Shown: one piece after another, positions 1 to 4,943 of the stretch
Layout of the letters: each line of letters begins with the position of its first letter
Position numbering within the stretch: the first letter of the stretch is position 1
Source of the DNA: an uncultured Phaeodactylibacter sp.
Lineage (GTDB): Bacteria > Bacteroidota > Bacteroidia > Chitinophagales > Saprospiraceae
Reading direction: 5' to 3'
NCBI GenBank assembly: GCA_913062745.1
Contig: CAJXXJ010000226.1
Coordinates: forward strand, 1 to 6,605
Length of the DNA stretch: 6,605 nucleotides
Position numbers and translations under genes: made by a program
Notes under the pieces: generated by a model
Told to the model about the DNA's origin: nothing
The model's input: the letters and a program-made list of their open reading frames with translations, nothing else
Database searches by the model: none

Positions 1-886
1 GCAGGCTTTCGTTGACTTTGCCCGCCATTGCGCCCGACAGTGGCGAAAGGAGGGTGCCACTACCCCCTTCCTGCTGTGCCCGTATGCGCATTTCGTACGG
101 CTTTCGCCGAAAATGCAAAGTAACCGACCGCTCTTCCTCCTTGATGTCCACCCGGGCCTTGGCGCCGTTGTAGGTGGTAAATTCGTAGAGCTTGCCGTTG
201 AGCAGCAGGCCGGAGAGGAAACCCACAAAGTGATTGCCGAGCCAGGGGATACGCGCCACAGATACCATCAGGCAGGCCGGGGAGGCATCCGACAGGTGGT
301 TGCACTGCAGCCATATCCAGCTGGAAGGGAAGGAGCGGCCCCAGTCTTTTTCCATGTAGCCCACCCCGCCGGTGAAGTCTACCGCTTGGCCATAGAGCGT
401 CAGTTGCCCCCTGAGGCGGTGGTGCAGGCTTACGATGCCGTGGTAGCATTCCATAAAGGGGACAAAGGAGTACCAGCCCATGATGCCCGGTGCGCCGAGG
501 CGGCTGGGCCAGGGCGTGGTGTTTTCGTACTGCAGTGTGCCCTTTACTTCCGGCAGGTCGAGCTGCAGCCCGGTGCCGCTGAAGGTGCTGCCATCGAGCT
601 CTACCCGGAAGGCATCCGCAGCGGGGCGGAAGGCTGTAGCATTGAACTCGTGGTAGGCGGTCCGGCAGGCCTTGCCATCCAGAAACTGCACGAAAGCCTT
701 AGAGTGCCCCTGTTCGTCCATGGCGATACCCGGGATGAGTGCCAGGGCGTACTGCTCGCAGGGGCTGACCAGGCGGACGTACCAACCTTCAAAGTAGCGG
801 CGTTTTCGGCCCCAGCCGTGGTAGCGCTCCGGATGCCACAGGGCACGCCAGCGGTGGAGGAGGTGTGTGGGGAGTAAACTTGCCAT
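1..886 (-). CDS. Tocopherol-cyclase-like protein (3' end outside window)
   Basis: An uninterrupted minus-strand frame of 295 codons runs from ATG at 886-884 off the left edge; an upstream in-frame TAG at 955-953 leaves this as the only ATG start. The translation matches the tocopherol cyclase family as I know it: YFEGWY at residues 31-36, MGWYSFVPFMECYHG in the middle, GYMEKDWGRSFPSSW at 176-190 followed by WLQCNH, and GAMAGKVNESL at 285-295, typical of the family's C-terminus. Only some tens of residues should be missing. Plant and cyanobacterial members close the chromanol ring of tocopherols. In non-photosynthetic Bacteroidota the substrate is unknown, so I claim only the family. No signal peptide is visible. 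The gene diverges from exbD and has no recognisable quinone or tocopherol pathway neighbour here. The family call is firm; the activity is not. Confidence 0.88.
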   Translation of the reverse strand, partial: MASLLPTHLLHRWRALWHPERYHGWGRKRRYFEGWYVRLVSPCEQYALALIPGIAMDEQGHSKAFVQFLDGKACRTAYHEFNATAFRPAADAFRVELDGSTFSGTGLQLDLPEVKGTLQYENTTPWPSRLGAPGIMGWYSFVPFMECYHGIVSLHHRLRGQLTLYGQAVDFTGGVGYMEKDWGRSFPSSWIWLQCNHLSDASPACLMVSVARIPWLGNHFVGFLSGLLLNGKLYEFTTYNGAKARVDIKEEERSVTLHFRRKPYEMRIRAQQEGGSGTLLSPLSGAMAGKVNESL

Positions 887-933
887 ACGGATTGGGTTTT
901 GATTGGTGCGCCAAAAAGGGGAAAACGAGCATC

Positions 934-973
934 TCTCTGGTAAAGTTAAGTGCTAATTTTAAACCCCTGCAAA
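934..973 (-). promoter_or_regulatory. Candidate promoter for the tocopherol-cyclase-like gene
   Basis: Read on the minus strand, TTTG (973-970) is followed after 21 bases by TAACTTTA (948-941). This resembles the Bacteroidota arrangement TTTG-N19-23-TAnnTTTG, with the last base of the -7 box differing. Transcription would begin near 934, giving a leader of about 48 bases before the ATG at 886. This is pattern matching in a short AT-rich gap, so confidence is modest. Confidence 0.3.
954..961 (+). promoter_or_regulatory. Candidate -7 box for exbD
   Basis: TAATTTTA matches the Bacteroidota -7 consensus TAnnTTTG at all but the last base. It lies 14 bases before the exbD ATG at 976, so a transcript from it would have a very short leader. 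I see no convincing -33 TTTG at the right distance. It lies close to, and between the elements of, the divergent candidate promoter on the minus strand. Confidence 0.22.
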
Positions 974-975
974 TT

Positions 976-1509
976 ATGAAGAAGAAAACGAGCCGCCGGC
1001 CCGATAACAGCCTGCGGACCAGCTCTATGGCCGACATCGCATTCCTGCTATTGATCTTTTTCCTGGTCAGCACCACCGTGCTGCAAGAGTCCGGCCTGCC
1101 GGTACGCCTTCCACCCTGGACGGAGACGCCTCCCCCGAAAATTCCGGACCGGAACATCCTTAGCGTCAAGCTGAATGCGCAGGGCGACTTGCTCGTGGAA
1201 GGAGAGCGGGCTTCGATTGCGCAGCTGGCCGGGCGGGTGAAGGCGTTCATCACCAACCCACAGCAGCTCAGCAGCATGCCTGCCAAGCCTGCGCGCGCTG
1301 TGATCTCTCTGCAGCACGACCGCGGTACCACCTACGGTGCTTATGTAGCGGTTTATGACCAGCTGCAGAAAGCGTACCGCGAGCTTTGGGACTCAGCAGC
1401 GCAGCAAAAGTACGGGCGGCCGATGCAGCAGCTGAGCCGGGAAGCGCAGTTGGCGGTAAAGAGGCGCTTTCCGATGGTCATCTCTGAGGCAGAGCCCACT
1501 GACTTTTAG
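976..1509 (+). CDS. exbD: ExbD/TolR-family biopolymer transport protein
   Basis: 177-residue inner-membrane protein of the ExbD/TolR family. With ExbB-type partners these use the proton gradient to energise outer-membrane TonB-dependent transport. Residues 1-17 are basic (MKKKTSRR start) and cytoplasmic. One membrane helix spans about 19-36 and contains the invariant proton-pathway Asp20 in MADIAF. GLPVRLPP follows at 40-47, the usual periplasmic LP region. The periplasmic domain has VEGER at 74-78, VISLQHDRGTTY at 109-120, a helix through about 137, and a C-terminus ending ISEAEPTDF, typical of the longer Bacteroidota ExbD type. The ATG at 976 is chosen because the frame extends upstream only into non-homologous sequence and the basic N-terminus begins here. 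No exbB or tonB lies within the window, so it is an orphan at this locus or its partners are elsewhere. Confidence 0.9.
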   Translation: MKKKTSRRPDNSLRTSSMADIAFLLLIFFLVSTTVLQESGLPVRLPPWTETPPPKIPDRNILSVKLNAQGDLLVEGERASIAQLAGRVKAFITNPQQLSSMPAKPARAVISLQHDRGTTYGAYVAVYDQLQKAYRELWDSAAQQKYGRPMQQLSREAQLAVKRRFPMVISEAEPTDF

Positions 1510-1518
1510 GCCGGCCAG

Positions 1519-1535
1519 GCTCTTTCCGAAAGGGC
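1519..1535 (+). terminator. Hairpin just after exbD, possible weak terminator
   Basis: GCTCTTT (1519-1525) can pair with AAAGGGC (1529-1535) around a CCG loop, giving seven pairs including one G-U. It lies 10 bases after the exbD stop but is followed by an A-rich rather than T-rich tract, so it is not a classical intrinsic terminator on this strand. The stronger hairpin at 1545-1566 could also help to stop plus-strand transcription. Confidence 0.3.
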
Positions 1536-1537
1536 AG

Positions 1538-1566
1538 AAAAAAAGCCACCCTCCGGAGAGGGCAGC
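1538..1566 (-). terminator. Intrinsic terminator of the polysaccharide deacetylase gene
   Basis: On the minus strand a nine-pair stem is formed by 1566-1558 and 1553-1545. Its core is CCCTC/GAGGG, with two G-U wobbles and an outer GC pair, closed by a four-base loop at 1557-1554. It is followed at once by seven T residues (complement of 1544-1538). The stem starts about 30 bases after the deacetylase stop, as expected for a rho-independent terminator. The same stem on the plus strand lacks a good U tract. Confidence 0.75.
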
Positions 1567-1596
1567 TTATTCAAGAGTAACATTGCAGAAATCTTA

Positions 1597-2247
1597 TCAG
1601 GCACTGACCTTAAAGGCGTGCTTGGGTAGTTCTTTTTCGCTCAGCCGGCCGAAGCTGTAGCCCTGCTCGCTGAAGTACTGCAGGACGCGTGGCAGTACCT
1701 TTTGCAGGGTGTCTTTTGCCTTCACGCTGTCGTGAAAGACGATAATGGAGCCGGCATCTGCATTGTCCACTACATTGGAGTAACACTGTTCTTCCGATAT
1801 TTTCGGGTCAAAATCTCCGCTCAGCACATCCCACATGACTACGCGGTAATGGCGCTGCAGGAACTGAGCCTGTTTGGGCTTGAGGCGGCCGTAGGGTGGG
1901 CGGAAAAGCACCGACTCTACCTGATTGGCACAGTGGCGTACGTTGTGGAAGTAAGGGATATTATCCGTGGTCCAGCCATTGAGGTGGTTGAAAGTGTGGT
2001 TGCCAACGGAGTGGCCTGCCGCTTTCACCTGACGGAAGACATCCGGGTACTTGCGCACGTTGTCGCCCACGCAGAAGAAGGTGGCTTTGGCGTCATAAGC
2101 TTCCAGCTGTTCCAGCACCCAGGGTGTAACGGCCGGCACCGGCCCGTCGTCGAAGGTCAGGAATATTTCCTTTTCGGTAGTGGGTATCTTCCAGGTGAAG
2201 TTCGGGAAGATATTTTGGATAATTTGAGGTGTTTTTACGAGGTACAT
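1597..2247 (-). CDS. Polysaccharide deacetylase (NodB-homology, carbohydrate esterase 4)
   Basis: 216-residue protein made up almost entirely of one NodB domain, the metal-dependent fold that removes N- or O-acetyl groups from peptidoglycan, chitooligosaccharides or other glycans. All five family motifs are visible: TFDDGP at 31-36 (catalytic base Asp33, metal ligand Asp34), HSVGNHTFNH at 79-88 (metal ligands His84 and His88), RPPYGR at 116-121, WDVLSGDFD at 139-147, and IVFHDS at 169-174 with His172 as the likely catalytic acid. All expected active-site residues are present, so it should be active; the substrate cannot be told. No signal peptide or membrane anchor is visible, so the location is uncertain. 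The ATG at 2247 is preceded by an A-rich, non-Shine-Dalgarno leader, normal for Bacteroidota. TGA at 1599-1597 is followed directly by TAA. It is a single-gene unit between a terminator and a divergent promoter region. Confidence 0.93.
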   Translation of the reverse strand: MYLVKTPQIIQNIFPNFTWKIPTTEKEIFLTFDDGPVPAVTPWVLEQLEAYDAKATFFCVGDNVRKYPDVFRQVKAAGHSVGNHTFNHLNGWTTDNIPYFHNVRHCANQVESVLFRPPYGRLKPKQAQFLQRHYRVVMWDVLSGDFDPKISEEQCYSNVVDNADAGSIIVFHDSVKAKDTLQKVLPRVLQYFSEQGYSFGRLSEKELPKHAFKVSA

Positions 2248-2329
2248 TTTGTGGTTTGATTGATAAAAGTGTTCATGGAATATGTAAATAGCCCCGAGTG
2301 CAAGCGCGCAGTCGGGAAAAGATTTCCTG

Positions 2330-2337
2330 CAAATGTG
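2330..2337 (-). promoter_or_regulatory. Candidate -7 box for the deacetylase gene
   Basis: The minus strand reads CACATTTG, one mismatch from TAnnTTTG, in the context CACATTTGC that is common at Bacteroidota promoters. Transcription would start near 2323, leaving a leader of about 75 bases before the ATG at 2247. No clear -33 element is visible. Confidence 0.3.
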
Positions 2338-2391
2338 GTTTTAGTCAGCTGTAGGGCTATCGGCTGTGCTGGTAAGCTCTTGCAAATTTCT

Positions 2392-2399
2392 TACATTTG
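2392..2399 (+). promoter_or_regulatory. Candidate -7 box for gltX
   Basis: TACATTTG is an exact match to the Bacteroidota -7 consensus TAnnTTTG. The expected -33 region (about 2369-2372) reads CTGG, a weak match to TTTG. A start near 2406 would give gltX a leader of about 160 bases containing a T-rich run. The -7 box overlaps the right arm of an inverted repeat, which might let a regulator bind there. Confidence 0.4.
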
Positions 2400-2569
2400 C
2401 CCACCGAAGCACGAAGTAATGCTCAGTGTTGAAGTAGTACCGGGGTTGGGTAAGTTGCTTGTTATATAAACACTCAACGCACGAGGCCCTGTTTTTGCTG
2501 CCCGGAATTTTACTTTTTTTGAATTTTTTTTATTACTGCCAAAACCGCTACAAAAGCACATCATTTTCC

Positions 2570-4314
2570 ATGGAAAATATCAGGCTCAGATTTGCTCCCA
2601 GCCCTACCGGCGCGCTCCACATTGGTGGCGTTCGTACTGCTCTTACAACTACCTGCTTGCCAAAAAGCACGGAGGCACATTCATTTTGCGTATTGAGGAC
2701 ACCGATCAGACCCGGTATGTGCCGGGCGCGGAGGAATATATCATTGAAGCGCTGCGGTGGCTGGGCATAGAGCCGGATGAAGGCCCGGGTGTTGGCGGCG
2801 AGTACGGCCCCTACCGGCAATCCGAGCGCAAAGATATCTACCAAAAGTACACCCGTCAGCTCATTGAGCAGGGCTATGCATACTACGCTTTTGATACAGC
2901 CGAAGAGCTGCAGCGCCGCCGTGCGCAGGACGTCACCTTCAAGTACGACGCCGGTGCCCGCATGCAGATGCGTAACAGCCTGACGATGACGGAGGGTGAA
3001 CTGCAGGAGGCGCTCGACAGCGGGCAGCCCTACGTGGTGCGCATGAAAGTGCCGGATAACGAAACCGTTTTGTTCACGGATGTAGTGCGCGAAGAAGTCG
3101 CCTTTGACACCGCCGAGCTGGACGATAAGGTGCTGATGAAAGCCGACGGTATGCCGACTTACCACATGGCGAATATAGTGGATGACCATTTGATGAAAAT
3201 CACGCATGTAATCCGCGGCGAGGAGTGGCTGTCGAGCACTGCCCACCACGTGCTGTTGTACCGCTTCCTGGGCTGGGAAGACAGCATGCCTGCCTTTGCT
3301 CACCTGCCGCTCATTCTGAAACCTTCTCCGGAAAGCTACCTGGATAAGCAGACGATGGCGCCAATGGCTAAGCGCATGGTGGAGGAATTTGCCCGTAAGC
3401 ACCCTCAGCTGGCAGAGGGCTACGAAGAAAAAGCCGAAAACCTCGCGCTGCAGGTCTTTCAGGACAAAAAAAACATCTCTGCTCAACTAAAGGAAAAAGA
3501 CAAGGACGATGCACAGAAGGCCGCATTCAAGGCTTTCCTTAAGAGTGCGCTGTTTGGCAAACTGAGCAAACGGGACGGCGACCGGCTTGGTTTTCCGGTC
3601 TTCCCACTGGCCTGGCAGGGCGAGTCGGAGGCTGATAGCTTTACCGGCTTCCGTGAATATGGCTTTTTGCCGGGAGCGACTCTTAACTTCCTGGCACTGC
3701 TCGGCTGGAACCCCGGTGACGAGCGCGAGGTGTTCAGCAAAGAAGAGTTGATTGCAGCCTTCAGCCTGGAACGGGTCAATAAAGCCGGCACCAAGTTTAA
3801 TATCGATAAAGCCCGCTGGTTTAATCAGCAATACATTATTAATGCGCCGGTGAGTGACCTGGCTGAGCGCGTGCGTCCTATCCTTGAACAGAAAGGGCAG
3901 TCGCCCTCTGACGCATTTTTGCATACCTTTATAGAGCTGATGCAGGAGCGGGCGGTGACGCTGACGGACTTCTGGGAGAATGGTTACTACTTCTTTGAGC
4001 CTCCGCAGACGTACGAGGAGAAAATGATCAAAAAACGGTGGGAACCGGCCCGCAAACCGCTTTTCCTGCAGCTGCTGCAGCAAATTGAAGAGCTGGAAGA
4101 TTTTAAAGCGGATGGGATTAAGCAGGCTACCGAAGACTTCATGGAGGCCAATGAGCTCAAATTTGGTGAAGTGCTGCCGATGCTGCGCCTCGCTAATGCC
4201 GGTACAATGAAAGGCCCGGCCGTCTTTGAAATGATGGAGCTGCTCGGCAGGGAAGAAGTAAGCCGCAGAATGCGTACGGCCTTTGACCGTTTCGACCTGA
4301 TAGCGTCCCAGTAG
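2570..4314 (+). CDS. gltX: Glutamyl-tRNA synthetase, frame broken by an apparent 1-base deletion
   Basis: Class I synthetase that charges tRNA-Glu. The protein starts at ATG 2570 with MENIRLRFAPSPTGALHIGG; its HIGH-type motif is HIGG at 17-20. In this frame, after Ala24 (2639-2641) the homology is lost and a stop comes at 2768-2770, giving a 66-residue product. Homology resumes one frame over at Tyr, TAC 2644-2646 (YNYLLAKKHGG, then RIEDTD, GEYGPYRQSER, HVIRGEEWLSSTAHH, KLSKRDGDRLGF, LNFLALLGWNPG) and runs to TAG 4312-4314. A single base is missing after CT 2642-2643, the expected Leu25 codon. Restored, the protein has about 581 residues, longer than the usual 500 or so, because residues 253-329 (3325-3555) are an extra segment just before KLSKR (331-335). 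Both the catalytic and the anticodon-binding parts are present. Identity is certain; whether the break is real or a sequencing error is open, although gltX is normally essential. Confidence 0.93.
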
Positions 4315-4336
4315 GACAATTTAACAATAAAAAAAT

Positions 4337-4540
4337 ATGGCTAAAAAAGGGAAAGGCGATAAAGAAGAGCGCAACAAAAAAGAAGAACCTGGCGTACACA
4401 AGGACCTAAGCGGTTTCGATATTCGCATCAATGAGTTTGGCGAAATTACCACAAGCTTCGATGTAGACCGCGTAAATGAGTTTTTGAATGAAAACGTGGA
4501 GGACAAGAAACTGAAGGGCCGCTCCGACGAAGAAGAATAG
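4337..4540 (+). CDS. Small conserved-looking charged protein downstream of gltX
   Basis: 67 residues, start ATG 4337 after an A-rich leader typical of Bacteroidota, 22 bp behind the gltX stop, so probably the same transcript. Residues 1-17 are lysine- and glutamate-rich and probably disordered. The middle is the only structured-looking part: HKDLSGFDIRINEFGEI at 21-37, then a predicted short helix DVDRVNEFLNENVEDKKL at 42-59. The tail is charged and ends in three glutamates. I recall small Bacteroidota proteins of the form GFDI+IN-FGEI with a D+LNEFLN helix, so I think this is a conserved family of unknown function, but I could not check it. There is no signal peptide, membrane segment or Cys/His metal site, so it is probably cytosolic. 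Being next to gltX may mean a translation-related role; that is only inference. Confidence 0.75.
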   Translation: MAKKGKGDKEERNKKEEPGVHKDLSGFDIRINEFGEITTSFDVDRVNEFLNENVEDKKLKGRSDEEE

Positions 4541-4588
4541 GGCTGATATTTACCGGCCTGACTTTTTAGTCGGAAAAGTTGAGTACGA

Positions 4589-4614
4589 TTGGCGATATTT
4601 TAATATTTTGCCAA
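4589..4614. repeat. Interrupted palindrome, possible operator or hairpin
   Basis: Outer arms TTGGC (4589-4593) and GCCAA (4610-4614) enclose inner arms ATATT (4595-4599) and AATAT (4602-4606), all in inverted orientation around a TT centre; the left spacer is one base and the right three. It begins 48 bp after the stop of the 67-residue gene. It could be a regulator site or an RNA hairpin; no T tract follows, so it is not a standard terminator. Confidence 0.45.
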
Positions 4615-4650
4615 CTGATTCCCCTTCAGCCAATTAAGGAGGCAAACCGC

Positions 4651-4749
4651 ATGATCGGGGAGGCACTACCCGGGATCAGGCAGTTGCCTTTAAAGTGCCA
4701 TTTCAAGCACGATGGCATTCGCTGTGACACTGCTATAGTTACAAATTAG
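4651..4749 (+). CDS. Possible 32-residue peptide with a strong Shine-Dalgarno
   Basis: ATG at 4651 is preceded by AAGGAGG (4636-4642) with an eight-base spacer, the best Shine-Dalgarno in the window and unusual for this phylum. The frame encodes 32 residues starting MIGEALPGIRQLPLKCHFKH and ends at TAG 4747-4749. It contains two cysteines, has no hydrophobic segment and resembles nothing I know. Coding of this length arises easily by chance, so it is a weak candidate. Confidence 0.15.
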   Translation: MIGEALPGIRQLPLKCHFKHDGIRCDTAIVTN

Positions 4750-4943
4750 GCAACCAAAACCGATTGATGTATGTACCCCCATGAACGACCTGAGGGCACT
4801 CTGCGCTATCTTGGCCAGTGCCGGGCATGTACCCAACCACTACACTATTTACCTGTCGATAAGCTTCACAAACACTGTCTAGGGCACTAAGCCTGCTTGG
4901 TAGTACATACAGCAAGCGTTTCAATCCCTTAAATGAGAATAAC

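Larger units (their letters stand above)
2248..2569. other. Gene-free divergent intergenic region
   Basis: This 322-bp stretch lies between the divergently transcribed deacetylase and gltX genes. I see no credible coding region: the short open frame at 2260-2469 has no family-like features and no conserved-looking composition. It contains outward-facing -7 candidates (2330-2337 minus, 2392-2399 plus), an inverted repeat GCAAAT/ATTTGC around the plus one (2382-2387 and 2395-2400), and a T-rich tract at about 2508-2532 in the gltX leader. Confidence 0.7.
4541..4943. other. Gene-poor intergenic region before the surface protein
   Basis: About 400 bp with no confident gene. It contains a weak hairpin (GACT 4560-4563 with AGTC 4568-4571, plus outer CC/GG with a bulged T) just after the 67-residue gene, a 26-bp interrupted palindrome at 4589-4614, a tiny frame with a strong ribosome site at 4651-4749, a six-pair inverted repeat TGCCAT/ATGGCA (4696-4701, 4712-4717), and a second tiny frame at 4781-4882. 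I see no clear TAnnTTTG promoter for the gene at 4944, although one is expected. Confidence 0.6.

Noticed and set aside
113..877. Long plus-strand open frame (254 codons)
   Set aside because: It is antisense to the tocopherol-cyclase-like gene, whose minus-strand frame carries clear family motifs. The plus frame has no recognisable domain and reflects GC-rich codon use on the other strand.
1702..2259. Plus-strand open frame (185 codons)
   Set aside because: It is antisense to the polysaccharide deacetylase, whose five motifs and active-site residues prove the minus strand.
2260..2469. Plus-strand frame of 69 codons between the deacetylase and gltX
   Set aside because: No family resemblance, it overlaps both promoter candidates, and its composition looks like non-coding sequence.
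2459..2569. Upstream ATG at 2459 as the start of gltX
   Set aside because: It would add 37 residues translated from a T-rich leader (Phe/Leu-rich) that GluRS proteins do not have; the homology begins at ATG 2570.
2639..2650. Programmed ribosomal frameshifting in gltX
   Set aside because: No X-XXY-YYZ slippery site, internal Shine-Dalgarno or clear stimulating hairpin is visible at the break, and GluRS is not known to use recoding. A deletion or sequencing error is simpler.
2548..3486. Minus-strand open frame (312 codons)
   Set aside because: It is antisense to gltX; the plus strand shows strong GluRS homology throughout this interval.
4553..4573. Hairpin after the 67-residue gene as an intrinsic terminator
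   Set aside because: The stem is short with a bulge and is followed by A residues instead of a T tract, so I mention it only as a weak feature of the intergenic region.
4781..4882. 33-codon plus-strand frame in the intergenic region
   Set aside because: No ribosome site, no recognisable motif, and a length expected by chance.
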